Part shown: positions 1 to 12,115 of the stretch, in pieces
How positions within the stretch are numbered: the first letter of the stretch is position 1
How the letters are laid out: the number at the start of each line of letters is the position of its first letter
DNA from: Aquatica leii
Lineage: Eukaryota > Arthropoda > Insecta > Coleoptera > Lampyridae
Direction: 5' to 3'
Assembly: GCA_035610365.1 (NCBI GenBank)
Contig: CM069437.1
Coordinates: 33,065,507-33,129,506 of the forward strand
Length of the DNA stretch: 64,000 bases
The notes under the pieces: generated by a model
Database searches by the model: none
What the model saw: the letters and a program-made list of their open reading frames with translations, nothing else
Told to the model about the DNA's origin: nothing
Position numbers and translations under genes: made by a program

Positions 1-1017
1 CAAATATGAAACTGATCTCTCTAATGTAGACTGGCATTTTTTGAGATGTTCTTGCAGAAATGGGTCAAATTCTGAAATAAGCTCAATAATTCCCATAAAA
101 TTTCCATTGCTTGCGGAGCCCCATTTTTCTTCATGTCCTCTTAATGCTAAACCTCTTTGACACAAAAATTTTAAAACTGCTACAACTCTTTGTAAGACTT
201 GGTAAAAGTGTGTAACTTCTTTTTTAGTTTGTTCTTCTAATTGTTTGTCGATGGTGTTTTTATTTTCTTTCCTTGCAAACCATGTTAAAATCGACTGCTT
301 GTGACCTTTACTTTCCTGGTGCATATCCAACAACCGCAAAATGTTAGACCAGTCGTTTAGCCCAGTTTTAAACCTGGAATCTACCAATGAAAACAATTTA
401 CACGCAATACAATAAACTAGTCCACTGCTTGGTGAATAACATAACCACTGTCTCTTTATGTGTTGTCCGTTTTTTAGAGTTTTTGTAAAGTATTTATTAG
501 AAAAACGCCTTTTTTGCTTCCCGAGTATTGTTTCAGATTGAGGATAGCTATAATTGTAATCAAAATTTTGAAAATATGAAAAATCTTTGACTAGACACAA
601 TCGTATTACTTCATTATCAACAGAATCTGGTCATAAAGCTATATCTTGATACCTCTCTGCATTTTTACCTAAATCAGCATCAGCAATTAATGCATCGCCG
701 ATGTATTCTTTAGCAAAACTTCTGTTAGCAGTATGAGAACTTGTGGATTCGTAATTTTGTCCCTGAAAACTATCTGTATCGTTTTCATTATCAATAGTTT
801 TTTGTGAAGTATTGGGTTGGCATTTTGTTCTTTCCACATTTTCTTTATCTTCTATTATTGTAGAAATAATGGTTTGCTCATTTTCTCCGGGAAGATTGGC
901 TTTATTTGGAACAAAAAACTGTGTTAATTTTGTATGCTTCATTTTTTCTTGCTAATTTTTTTCTTTTAATTTTCGTTTTTGGGAACCGGAGAAATAATGT
1001 CTTTGTCTATCAGACAT
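1..1017 (-). pseudogene. hAT transposase, TTF zinc-finger/ZMYM1-like, N-terminal part
   Basis: Reads on the minus strand from an ATG at 1017 to the window edge in one frame with two stops, TAG at 952-954 and TGA at 631-633. It starts MSDRQRHYFSGSQKRK, and a lysine/serine-rich stretch leads to a TTF-type zinc finger (RQWLCYSPSSGLVYCIACKLF, then GLNDWSN and a GHKQS histidine). This is followed by RGLALRGHEE and NGNFMGIIELISEFDP, which open the DUF4371 RNase-H-like core. That order is diagnostic of the ZMYM1-like branch of hAT transposases, which cut and paste DNA in the nucleus. The catalytic core and dimerisation domain lie beyond position 1. The TGA probably replaced a Trp (TGG), since family members have LWPD there. 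The two stops make this copy inactive, but the otherwise clean frame suggests recent death. Confidence 0.88.
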
Positions 1018-1927
1018 AGCGTTAAAATATGAGAACAAGAGTAACTGTAACAACATAAACTTGTAAGTTTTACTTTAAATAACAAGCAGGTCATTTGCAG
1101 TACCTACTACAGCACCGGAAAGTTACCCTCTACAGAAGATACTTTCTGTGACAATAATACGTAATGGTGCTAATTAAGATACCTTTTTTTCAATAGAGAA
1201 CAAGAGAATTTTAAATGTCATTTTCTTATGTTATAATGTTATAATTTGTTAGTAAGAGAGTGTACCTCAGTGTACCTATATAACAAAGTAATCGATTGAA
1301 AAAAGGCAATTTATTTCCATAAAAGAAGCACATTTGACATTACTTACCCTTATCGTACTTTAAATTGAGAACACAAAAACACAATCACCGCAAGTGTTAT
1401 TATTCTCAGTGTATTCTCCGAACGACCGAACTCAAAGCCTTATTTATCTTTACTACTGGTAAGCAAATTCTTGTTTCTTGGAACTGAACTCGAATTGAAC
1501 ATTGTTCGAGAATACTTTTACGAACTTCGAACTATAATCGAACTATTGTTTTCTCAAACTGAACCTACTATTCGACAGTATTATATAATTTACAAAAAAT
1601 TTAATAGTAAGCAGATTGCTGTGATAGTACATATATTTTGTTTCATAAAAAACTCTTGTAGGAAAAGCAGTTGTTCAATATTATCAGTGGTTAGGTTACC
1701 TTACTTGCAAGATAACAAAAAACGAATGAGATAGGGATAACATCGAGATCGAAACATTTTATAAAGTTCCCATATAAATTTTTTTATATTTTCTTTAAAT
1801 TGAGTAGGCTATAATAACATCCTATTAATAGTAAGGAAATCATAAATAATTACACTCAACGTTGCAAAAATTACTATATGAGGCGCAAGGTGCCCATGCT
1901 GCTCGGGGCCCTTGCTGCTCGGGGCCC
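1018..1927. other. Non-coding stretch between two hAT remnants
   Basis: No gene is recognised. The open frame at 1471-1734 (+) is made largely of repeated near-copies of CGAACT/TTCGAA and has no family signature, so it is taken as chance. The right end of this stretch (1898-1927) is a GC-rich tandem duplication listed separately. Confidence 0.5.
1898..1927. repeat. GC-rich 14-mer in tandem (two copies, period 16)
   Basis: GCTGCTCGGGGCCC occurs at 1898-1911 and again at 1914-1927 in DNA that is otherwise strongly AT-rich. It abuts the point where the neighbouring hAT reading frame loses its family similarity (1928), so it may mark a rearrangement or filler junction. Confidence 0.7.
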
Positions 1928-2824
1928 TACGCTTCAGCGTACGATGCGTGTCTATCCGCCGTTGCAATTAAATGTTGTCGATAGATGACGCAATATGAAT
2001 GTGTTGCTAACACCCCTGACATGTTGTTTTAAATAGCTTATAAATCTACGGTAACGTCCAACTATGGCAGGTGCTCCATCTGTAGCTACTGATATTATAT
2101 TTGATAAAGGGATTGCTTGTTCAATGAAGTAATCTTTCAAAACATAAAATATTCATTCACCTTTAGTGTCTGTTGTCAAAGTTCTTGCGAAGAGCAGTTT
2201 TTCGTAGACTTTTTGATTCATAATAAAACGAACATATGCCAATAATAATGTTGCATTACCAGGTAAAGTTGACTCGTCCAGTTGTATAGAGAAATGGGTC
2301 GTTTGCAAATAATTACACAAGAAGCTTTTAATATCAGATCTCATTTCATCAATACGTCTTTCAAAAGTATTGTTGCTTAAGGGAATTCTTTTAATGATAT
2401 CAGATGCAGGTTTGTGTAAAACAGTTTTTAAAACTTTTTCAACGGCTGGCAAAATTAACTTCTTTCCGATAGTATGCGGTCTTCCGGATTTTGCTATAAG
2501 TAGCGAAATATTGTAAGATACCCGCAAACTATCATCGTTTCTTTGTGACGTAGAAGCGAACATTATGTGCAGCGTGGGTCTCTTTTGAAGTTTATCTTTG
2601 AGTGTTTGAAAGCATTTCAAATCTTTATCTGTTTTATCAGGGTGACATCTTCTTAGATAATCTTGCAGCTTAGATAGTTTCATAGCGTCATTGCCCAAAA
2701 CTTTGTTGCATAAAAGGCACATAAGCAATTGTTTGTCCGACAATGATGGAATGAAGCCAAACTTCAAAGAATCAACACTGTACTGTCTACATTTCGTTCT
2801 AGATTTAGACATAACATCAGTCAT
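1928..2824 (-). pseudogene. hAT transposase, ZBED5/SCAND3-like, 5' half
   Basis: Begins at the ATG at 2824. Visible in order are a degenerate BED-type zinc finger (LMCLLCNKVLGNDAMKLSKL followed by YLRRCHPD), the conserved LDESTLPGNATLLLAYVRF segment that carries the first core aspartate, and TDGAPAIVGRYRRF with the second aspartate. These are typical of the ZBED5/SCAND3-like hAT branch. The frame has one in-frame TGA at 2153-2155 after DTKGE. A one-base frameshift near 1990 follows, after which CVIYRQHLIA, the family's next motif, is read in another frame. The gene then stops at 1928-1930. The C-terminal half with the catalytic glutamate and dimerisation region is missing. Confidence 0.86.
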
Positions 2825-3182
2825 CTGTGGGCAAAATTAATCTATTTAAATAAGACATAAAGTCCAGCAGTTAAAAAATCAAAGTCAAATTTAAATCGTA
2901 TGGTCTTAGATTTTATGGCAGGCATAGGCGTACAGCCATTATAAATGAATGTGAGAAGGACAATGTTACGAATGTTACTTAAGGTTTTGATATGATGAAA
3001 CTTTAAGAAAATTTGAAAGTAACATGACAAAAAATGTTAAAATAAAATATTATACAACAAATAATGATAACAAATTGTTATGCGATTTATCTCTACGTAC
3101 ATTCGACTTTCATGTGTAAAAATTCACTGGTTCCACTTTAGCAATAATACAAAATTTTAATTTTAATATAGAGAAGTATGTA
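2825..3182. other. Non-coding stretch upstream of the hAT remnant
   Basis: Nothing recognisable. It should contain the 5' flank and terminal repeat of the hAT copy if these survive, but I could not place an inverted partner. Confidence 0.4.
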
Positions 3183-3709
3183 CAGTGCAAGATCCATAAT
3201 CCGAACTTCCGTAATCCGAACATCCCCGTAATCCGAACTGACCCACAGTGTAACGACGAATGAACAAAAGTACAGTTTTTTTTACTTTTTTTGTGAAGTT
3301 ATTTGGTAAGATATATGTGTTTATAAAAGAATAATAAATGCCTATCAAGGTCGTTAATAAGTAAATATTGACACAAATACATATTTATTTATGTGACCGA
3401 CCAAAATATGTAGTTTAATTTCAAAATATTTTTTAAAAATATGTTTCCTATATGTAAACATTTAAATCCTATAAAAAAAAACAACAAATGAGAGTGTGTA
3501 TTGGAAATTCTTCAAAAAACACTCAGCTGTACAGTTGTGGATTTCTTATTTTCTTAATTTATCTTTCAAAGTGGTAACATATTGTATGTTAATAATAAAA
3601 TACATACGTAAATATATGTACAGTTGTTTTTTTTTAGATTTTTCTGAAAACATTCCATAATCCGAACATCTCCTTGCAGCAATTAGTTCGGATTACGGAG
3701 ATTGCACTG
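3183..3709. mobile_element. Tigger/pogo-type MITE, 527 bp
   Basis: The ends are inverted copies: CAGTGCAAGATCCATAATCC at the left and, on the opposite strand, CAGTGCAATCTCCGTAATCC at the right. Both continue CGAACT. Each end is flanked by TA (3181-3182 and 3710-3711), the target site of Tc1/mariner and pogo elements. The CAGT start and the AATCCGAAC core are characteristic of Tigger-like termini. Extra copies of the AATCCGAAC motif follow just inside both ends. No transposase is encoded, so movement would have needed an enzyme from elsewhere. Confidence 0.9.
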
Positions 3710-4246
3710 TAATTATAATAACGATTGCTAAAACTTTGAAAAAGAAACTATTGAGGAGTAGGGGAAAGAGAGGTACATTGATACACGAGGCACATTGATA
3801 CACATTTAAAATTTCCCGGCAGAATAGATCAATTTGTTTGAAACTGTTATTATAAGTTGGCATTAGTATGAGCTATTGGCGATAAAAATTTTTCAACGGA
3901 AAATAAAGTATGAGGGAAGTTGCACTGTGTTGTGTTATTTTGTGGTGAAAAAGTAATTTTTTATAACTTTTTGCATGTGTGTTTTTTACCAACGTGGTAG
4001 TAATCAAGTGTTGCTTGTATCATCATTCCAAAACGTAAGTATTATTTAATCATTTTTTCCAACCAAGTATATGCATTTTAAGGTTAGGTATGCAATATGT
4101 CATTATTTGGGCCGGAGTGCATTTGGGGCACATTGATACATAGATAAAGTACTGCATCAATGTACCTCTACCTATATAATATTTTAATCCTATAACAAGG
4201 TTTGGGTAGTATGTTACATGAGGATGTGTATACTTGTTTCAGATTA

Positions 4247-6374
4247 ATGAAAATGGTTCGCACTTATCACAAAAAGACACAAAGAGCATTCATTGACGAA
4301 GAATCTGTAAAGTCTGCAATAAGCGATGTCATTAAACATAAAAAATCAATTAGAGTTGCAGCTGCTGATCATAATTTAAAATCTGCTACACTTCAACATA
4401 GAATAGAAAAATACAAAAAAATTCATAAAAATATAAATTCAGAGGTTTCAGATGATTCTGGGCAAGAAAATGAAGCTGCGGACCTAAACCAGATAAGAAA
4501 ATATCACTCTAAATATACAAGTACTCAAGTTTTTTCCTTTGAAGAGGAATGTGAACTCGAGAAATATTTAGTGAAATCATCTCGTATGCATTATGGCCTC
4601 ACATATCGTCAAGCTAGAGAATTGGCATACCAATATGCCAGGTATCTACCCAATTGTTCATTTCCCAAAACATGGGATTCGAATAAAATTGCTGGAAAAT
4701 TTTGGATGCAGTCCTTTATGAAAAGACACCCGTCCCTTAGTCTGCGCTCACCTGAAAATACTATCTTAGCTAGGGCAACTGCTTTTAATAGGACAACAGT
4801 CGACGAATTTTTTAATAATTACATTACCGTAATGGAGAGTTACAAATTTTCACCAGACAGAATATACAATATAGATGAGACTGGAATCACTACAGTGCTC
4901 TCCACACCGAGGGTTATTGCAGAATCAGGTACAATAAAGTAAACATTATGTGGGAGATAAAGCTGATTTTTAAATATTTTCATGGAGAAAACAAGTTGGT
5001 CAAATTGTGTCAGGAGAACGTGGACAATTAGTGACCTTCTGTGGTATTATCAGTGCAACAGGCTCCACAATACCACCTGCCTTTGTATTCCCGAGGGTGA
5101 AATATAAAAGTTATTTTATAAATGGTGCTCCACCAGGATCATTGGGATTGTCGTCAAAATTAGGTTGGATGACAGGAGATATTTTCTTGAATGTAGTAAA
5201 ACACATTCAAAACCATACCGGCTCATCAAAGGAGCGACGCATTTTAATTTTACTTGACAACCACGAATCCCACTGTACGATTGAGACCATAGTATTTTGT
5301 AGAGATAACGGAATTACACTGCTTTCATTTCCTCCCCACACATCTCATAGATTACAACCTTTAGACATCTCAGTGTACGGTCCATTTAAAGCACACCTTA
5401 AACGTGCATTTAATGACTGGATGTTATCCAATCCTGGAAAGCAGATCTCTATTTACGATATACCAGGACTAGCAAATAAGGCATATTTAGACTCATTTAC
5501 GCCAAAAAATATTACAAAAGCCTTTGAAACCCCAGGACTTTGGCCAATTAACCGTTTAGCGTTTTCAGATGAGGACTTTATTTCATCTTCTGTTACAGAT
5601 CGAGAAGCAGTCATAGAGAAAAGTAACTGTGAGAATAGGTCAAAACCAGAACCAAGTACATCCTCATCTGTAGTAACTGGCGGGCAAGAGGAGTTACCGA
5701 CTACATCTTCAACATCTTCACTAACAGCCATCAGCGAAATTGTTGATGGCTCGAATAGCTTACCATTTTCCAAGTTGTTATCTTCTGAACAGGTTAAACC
5801 ATTTCCTAAAGCACAGCCAAGAAAACAAACAGGTAGACAAAGACAAGGAAAGTCTCGTATTTACACCACAACACCAGAAAAATTAAGATTAGAGGATATC
5901 ACTGAGAAAAGAAATCTGAAAAAAATCAAACAAGTACTATCCAAGAAGGTGAAATTTGATTTCAAAGAAAAGACACAAAACATTCGACGTTCTTCCGAAA
6001 GTAACAGTGAAGTGGAAATGAGCTTATCTGATTCAATTGACGATATCAGCGATGAAGAGCTACCAGCATTGTGCGATGATGATAAATTAAATATAGACGA
6101 TTTCATTGTTGTCAAGTTTGTCACAAAGAAAACAGTTATACACTTCGTTGGACAAATTGCCACAATTTATAATAAACATGAATTAGAGGTCAATTTTTTA
6201 CGAAAAAAGAAAACTGACAATAGGACCTTTGTTTTCCCTAACGTTCAAGACTTAAGTTTAGTTCTTCGAGGAGATGTGGTATTCAAACTACCTAAACCCA
6301 TTGCTGGTGGTAGTACACTTCGCCAAAATAAATGTTTTTACTTTCCTACAGTTCCTAACCTAGTAATTCAGTAA
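4247..6374 (+). CDS. Pogo-like DDE transposase with one 49-bp intron
   Basis: Nuclear enzyme that binds the element's ends and moves it by cut and paste into TA. Joining 4247-4938 to 4988-6374 gives 693 codons including the stop, about 692 aa. Domains in order are an N-terminal psq/CENP-B-type helix-turn-helix (about 1-60), a second DNA-binding region with RMHYGLTYRQARELAYQYA (about 125-150) and MKRHPSLSLR, and then the catalytic core. The three core aspartates are all present: YNIDETG, LLDNHESH and QPLDISVYGP, the last two 36 residues apart. The C-terminus is a charged tail ending in a small domain (DDFIVVKF, FVFPNVQD). The start was chosen at 4247 because MKMVRTYHKK matches family N-termini. 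A TTTCAG acceptor-like site just upstream suggests a 5'UTR intron. No stop or frameshift is visible, which is unique in this window. Without the intron the frame would break at 4940. Confidence 0.88.
4939..4987 (+). other. Intron in the pogo transposase
   Basis: GTAAAC at the 5' side, CTGAT as a possible branch site and AG at 4986-4987. Removal restores the frame, so that SGT is followed by KQVGQIVSGERG, as in relatives. The junction adds Ile-Lys compared with the usual spacing, so the exact splice sites are inferred. Confidence 0.7.
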
Positions 6375-6662
6375 TAAATTCACTAATAAATGACTTCTTT
6401 TCTACAGTATTGTATGTGTATCAATGTTCCCCAGCACTGTATCAATTTACCCCACCAGAGAGGTAGATTGATGCAAATGTAACCCTTACCAAAAATTGTG
6501 AAAACTCCAAAATTGTTTTTGTTTTTCATTTAAATAGACTATCATATGAAAGAAAAATATACAGCCTATATGCCTAATATTTAAAAATAGCGACACATAT
6601 TTAGTCTTTTACGATATCGTGATCAAAACAAAAAATGTATCAATGTGCCTCCCTCTCCCCTA

Positions 6663-7087
6663 CTCGTGTAATTTTGCATGATTTGAATATTAAACTACTA
6701 ATAACTGAAGTCATGATTGGTGTAATTTATCTATCTATCTACGAGTAGAAAACTAAAATTTAATAAAAAATAATGTACTACCAGTTTATATTTTTTTAAA
6801 TATTTTCTTAGCACTTTCCTTTTCAAGATTCAGGAAACGAATAAACGTATTTGTCTCACATTCGTATTTATATAGTGACAAATTGAACAAGTCAGTGCAA
6901 GTACAAGATGATACTGGTATATCATTATGTGCAGGTTTTTACAAGTTCAAAATGTATTGCGACCACAAAGCAAATTCCTACATCCTACAACTTACACAAT
7001 TTTATAAACATTTATAATAATTTTTTTACTTCATAAATAATGTTTATATGTTTATAAGATAGTATAATGTAAGTAAATAGGTACAAT
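6663..7087. other. Non-coding stretch
   Basis: AT-rich DNA; nothing recognised. Confidence 0.4.
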
Positions 7088-7226
7088 CAGTGTATGTTGA
7101 GATCCACTATCGTGGACCCCCATTTTCATTTCATGGACCCCCAAATTTTTTTTTTCGATGACGTAGACCCCTTGCAGGTTGTCATAGACCCCTGGGGGTC
7201 GATATCGACCACTTTAGGAATCACTG
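7088..7226. mobile_element. Possible short hAT-type terminal fragment or MITE (139 bp)
   Basis: It begins CAGTG and ends CACTG. The inner parts, GTGGACCCCCA on the left and (opposite strand) ATCGACCCCCAGG on the right, are similar and inverted. The right end read outward-in, CAGTGATTCCTAAAGTGGTC, looks like termini of ZBED-type hAT elements. The 8-bp flanks do not match each other, so the borders or the element type could be wrong. Confidence 0.4.
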
Positions 7227-10200
7227 TTAGAAGTTTGCATTTTTATAAATTTTAAAAAAATTTATTGTTTTTTATGTACTTTTGGTACTGAACGTAGCAG
7301 TGACATATTCTGTGAGTAACTAAACTATTTTTAAATTTTTGATCAAAAAATTACTACTTTATTATTATCAACAGTTAATAATAAATGATGTAAAAAACGA
7401 GAACATAAACGTTAACAAGAAACTACTATTATAAAGAGTAGATAAATCTGAAACGTTGAGTCACGTCAGATTAACTTGAAGAAAAAAGTTAATTATGTTA
7501 GTTGGAAAAAAGAAAATTGCAGGATATACGAGTAAATAACGATATTCAATCAGATCTAACGCATGATTTAGGTTTACAAGAAAAAAATATGTTTCAAGAC
7601 AAATCACATATTGTTGCGTTGTATTATCTAAATTAAGCTATAAATTTATCGATTGGGTTTCTAAAAACAATTTTTTTTTATAAGAACACTAATGAATGTT
7701 AATAAAAGTTATTCTTTAAGTTTTTTGATACTTTTAGACGTGCTTGAAAGAATTATTCGGGAGCTTGATCTTATCAATTGTTTCCTCTTCCCGATAAATT
7801 AGCACTTCCTTCATTTATTAAATTATAAGTCAATCGAATAGCAATCATTCAAACAGAACCCAATAATTTTCTATAAAAATCCGACAATAAAATTCTTGAA
7901 TAGAACCAATAAATATATATTTAGACGGATTCCATGCGTTCTCATTAAAAAGAGAATTAAATTCTTTCTATAAATTCAATAAGAAATCGTAAAATCGACT
8001 TTCTTATATTTTGCGATCGCGTTTTGTCCAAAGAAATTTGTTTTTATTTTTCTTGTTAGAAACCGCAGTTGATTGTGTATCGTTTTAGTTGTTTGAAGGG
8101 TTAAACTGTTCAGTAAATGCTGGGAAACGTCTGAAGCGTCGTAACCGTGGCAACCAGTAAACGTCGTCTATTTGTACACCTACATTTCAACAACCCTTAT
8201 AATAAATAAATTACGAGTGCTATATATAGCAATACCAAGCTAACAATGCAACAAGGAGTGAAACTAAACGAAACTTCGTGTGTTTAGAATAGTTGTGAAG
8301 ATTTTCAGCAACAAGTGGTTGTATTTAAATTTATTACAAAGACTATGGATCGTTTCTGATGCGTGTTGGGATATTTTATTTTTATGGTACATAATCGATA
8401 GGTAATTATGACGATACATTAAGCATTAATTAGTCGCGACGTCATACGTTTAAATGCGATATCGAATTAGCAGCCATGTTTGTAAATTAAATAAATGGAC
8501 AAACCGCACGAAATGCTATTCTTGAACATGTTATTTATTTTGTAAAAATAATTAAAATAGGTTTTTATTGTTATTTAAGTTTTTTTAGTCAATTCGCTCT
8601 TTAGTTAGGCCACAAACACAGGTACCTTTAAGTGTTTTCCAATATTGCTCCTAGACGGCAGCATCATGTTCAATCATTGCGAAAACACCATTTTGTTGAA
8701 TTAATATTTAATTAATAAAAACCTACTTGCATTATTAAACAAACAGCGATTTATAGGCGTCAAATCTAAATCTTCCTTTTTCAATTGAAATGTCTAAACC
8801 TGTTCGATCTTCGAGTGTCATCCCCAATCTGGTATTTTTGCTTTTAAGTCGTCAGCCGATTGTATGCGATCCTTTTTACACTTTTAGTTTTAGTGTTGAA
8901 TATTTTCGCTTTTTGTGCGCGTTTTATTGTTGTGTTTTAAATAAATTATGCATGCGTTAGTAGTGCGTGTAAATTTCATTTTTATTAGGTGATATTAGTT
9001 TGTTTCTTTTATGCTTTTGCTATTGAAAGACATGTTGCTGTGGTGGTGAGTGAGGTTATGTTTTGATTGTTTATGTTAATATGTTGACTTGTGTTTGTTC
9101 CACTTTCTTTGTTCTTTATCTTTTTATTTCGTGCGCGTTTCAATTACGTTAATATAATTAAGCACTTTTATTATGCGGGCTGACGCAATAATTTCATTAT
9201 CTTTTTTGTTCATTCATTAAATCTCGACAACTTTATATCGCAATTGTTTTAACTGTGGCATCAACTTTTTGAAGCATTCATGAATTGTAAGTTGTATCAA
9301 AAGTATTATTTGTAAAAATAAACGTTGCGACCCAGTCTCCATAGAAAACTCAACTAAATTATGTCTCAAGCGGCGTGTATAAAATAACCGGTGACACAGA
9401 ATAATAAAATTTAATGCTTAAAGTTTGGAAACACTAATAGAAAACTTTTCGAAGGATTCAATACAATGAATGTATATGGTGCATGGTGCAAAATGAATTT
9501 GTATAGAAATTATTGAGCTTCTTATTTGCACAAATTTAACGAGATTCAGCTTAAACGTTTCCTCGGATTGAATTATCGTAACGATATACGAAGCAGTTCT
9601 AGAAGTAACTTTAATAGGAGTATATAACATATATAAAGAACATCTGTTAATGGCAGATGTCTTTCTATATTAAAACAATTACTCCAAAATATTTATTTAA
9701 AAAACAAATTTAAAAGCCACCTTGTATGGATTGTATGATTTATATAGTAGACTTGATTGACGAACCACTTAGAAGTTTCTTTTCTGAACTTTTACACTAT
9801 CTGCTCACAGTACCGTATTTCATCTCATCATAACTGAACTGAGTGCAGTCTGAGACCTCATTATGCATGGATGAGCGATTACCTTCAATTGCACTATACT
9901 CGATTTTTTTCTGGTACATAATATTATTATAAGTAAAGTTCGGATTTATATACAAAAAATACCAAACTATAATATAAAATAATATGCAACTATTTATGCT
10001 GAAATATTAAGGTAAATGTGAACATTATGCAACTTTTGTATACGAAGCAAAACATCGAAATAAAACAGAATTTTAATTTCTTAATACATTCTTAACGATT
10101 ACGTAATTAAAGCTTTAATTAGCATTTGATGCTTACAATTAAACTACAAGAATTGGAAATTTATTATTACAGTAAATCACTAACACGTACCCAATCAAGC

Positions 10201-10435
10201 TCCTTGCTAAAGTCTTCTACAACACAAACATTTTTAGTTATTGGAGTAACACTAATTTCATGTAAGTACACTCAACTAAACTAAAAACGGGAGGCTTTGG
10301 TTAGTTCGAATGAAATAGTAAGCCGCGTAAACTAGGCTTTTTAGCGAATGCAATCGACAATCATTTATGGATGTTCGCGATGCTATCTAAGAAATTCAAA
10401 TTAGACGAATAATAAGCATTGACAATACCATGTTA
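7227..10435. other. Non-coding stretch, 3.2 kb
   Basis: AT-rich DNA without a recognisable gene. The minus-strand frame at 9418-9630 shows no known motif. No tRNA-like, LTR-like or tandem structure was seen. Confidence 0.4.
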
Positions 10436-11357
10436 CGTTGTTTTCCTCGCAACAAAAAAAAAGAGAGGGACGGTTAACTCAGTTGTTCCGGACATATAGT
10501 CGTAAGCTTCGAGCGTTAGATTATACACTGAATCTAAAAAGGCGTCAAAACGATCAAAGACTAAAATGGGAGACACCGTTTAAATCTACCCACAGCTGAA
10601 AAAGAACAAATGACAAGACAGAAGTGGTAACTATGAATATATATATTGATTTTATCACAGACAGTAGTTTAAAGAAGACCAAGAAGGTATATAAGTATAG
10701 TTATATAAGTTTATCAAACATATGCACGTAGGTCGGTATCTCAGACAAAATATAAACTACGCCCTCGATTGGGCATCACATCGTACAGCAAAGTGACCTA
10801 GTCGGCCTAACTATTACATTCAGAGAAGGAATTACTTTAAATTTGTAAATCAAAATACGAAAGTACGAAAATCGATGATTCAGAGAATTAGAGCGCACCG
10901 TATAGTAATATGACACAACAAAACGATTTTATAATTTGTGTTAACAACCTAACATGTACGCGCGGTCATTCTACAATCGACATGACCACCAAAATACTAA
11001 GAATTTAAAATATAAAGTGTAATACTTACAATTGGTTTTTCTCAAGTAAAACTAGCTACTTCCGTACCAGTATTACCTAACACTTAATTAAAATCTAACA
11101 CAATAAACACGTACATACGGCGTTATCACAAGTAAATCCTTTTTTAAATCATACGATCACTGAAAATAAACGAATGTGTAGAGTTTTGCTACAATTACCT
11201 TTGTAACTTGGGTAATTATTTGCTCCAATATGATTGTATTTAACTCCTCGAAAATGTAAGTGGTGTTAATTCCAGTGACGTGACATCATGGAAATTTTCC
11301 AATTGCAAAATGTGCTTATCAACTCTACAGATAAGGAACACAGGCGGAGGTATTGAA
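10436..11357 (+). repeat. Left arm of long inverted repeat
   Basis: Pairs with 12296-12527 plus 13776-14455 on the opposite strand. The inner border is set where similarity stops after GGAGGTATTGAAA, and the outer border near GTTACGTTG is uncertain by about 20 bp. Confidence 0.75.
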
Positions 11358-11510
11358 ATTTTATACTAGACAATTTTTACCATAACAACCAGAAGATCAA
11401 TCGGTTATCTGCAAAAACTAAAAAAATCAATATATTTTTATTTTTGAATGATTTGAAACAGTAAACTGCAATTTATTTTTATACGAAATATTGAATTGGG
11501 CCATGCATGT
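11358..11510. other. Left part of the spacer between the inverted arms
   Basis: AT-rich and non-coding, downstream of the transposase remnant. Confidence 0.4.
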
Positions 11511-12115
11511 TTATTCTACTGTTTCGACGTCATCTTTCGGCCAAACGTACTCATCTCGTCCGGTCTTTAAGAATTTTATTTTGGTAGTTTTCTGGTTCAA
11601 AATGTTCACGACTCTCTCAAAGTACTATGTGTCATGTACGTCATAATATTCTTCCAAATTTGTTTTAATTTCTGTTAAAGTTTTTTTACTATTATGTATA
11701 AAGAAATTATCTTCAATTTCTACAATATCTTCACATTCAAGTTTGCTGTGTGAAGGATACTCTCCGCTTTCATCTGATTCGGAACAGTTTTTCCTCCGGG
11801 TTTAAATCAGGTCTTGTAACATTCTGATCAATTGTGATTACTTCCTTTGATACTTTATCTGTTTTACTACTACTATCGGCCAATGACCTTTTTTGACGGA
11901 ATAATTTTTTTCACGGCTGATTGCTTTATAACTGTGGTACTACAATGGTACAAGAAGTTTGGAATTGCCAGTTTGCTATGTTAAAAACGTTTTAGTTTGA
12001 TGTTTGTCCCTTGTATAAGATTTAGTCTCGGAACGCCCAGTTTTCGTCGCATGAGTAGGGATAAAATGTCAAATTTTAAACACGATTTATTCTTCTGGTA
12101 AGGTTTGAGTAACGT
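11511..12115 (-). pseudogene. Decayed C-terminal end of a pogo-like transposase
   Basis: Read on the minus strand, the last part gives FLKTGRDEYVWPKDDVE followed by a stop at 11511-11513. Before it come HDTQ-like/YFERVVNIL and an acidic stretch (SESDESGEYPSHSKLE, DIVEIEDNFF). An acidic tail followed by a small domain ending in a VWP/VFP motif is how pogo-like transposases end; the gene at 4247-6374 ends with the comparable FVFPNVQD. Several stops and frame changes interrupt it. The catalytic core is absent. The family assignment rests on this layout only, so it is tentative. Confidence 0.45.

Larger units (their letters stand above)
3761..6660. mobile_element. Complete pogo-superfamily DNA transposon (2.9 kb)
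   Basis: The left end GGGGAAAGAGAGGTACATTG and the right end (opposite strand) GGGGAGAGGGAGGCACATTG, both continuing ATACA, are inverted repeats agreeing at 22 of 25 positions. They are flanked by TA at 3759-3760 and 6661-6662. At least eight copies of the motif GGCACATTGATACA, in both orientations, lie in the two non-coding flanks. Between them is one transposase gene (4247-6374). All parts expected of an autonomous element are present. Confidence 0.9.

Noticed and set aside
4202-4246. Upstream extension of the pogo transposase (start at TTG 4202 or ATG 4211)
   Set aside because: Residues before MKMVRTYHKK do not look like family N-termini, and a TTTCAG acceptor-like site lies between, so the region is more likely 5' untranslated or intronic.
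5453-6163. Minus-strand open frames of 100-106 codons
   Set aside because: They are shadows of the pogo transposase on the plus strand.
7088-7234. 8-bp target duplication around the short hAT-like fragment
   Set aside because: The flanks GGTACAAT and TTAGAAGT do not match; the element call was kept only at low confidence.
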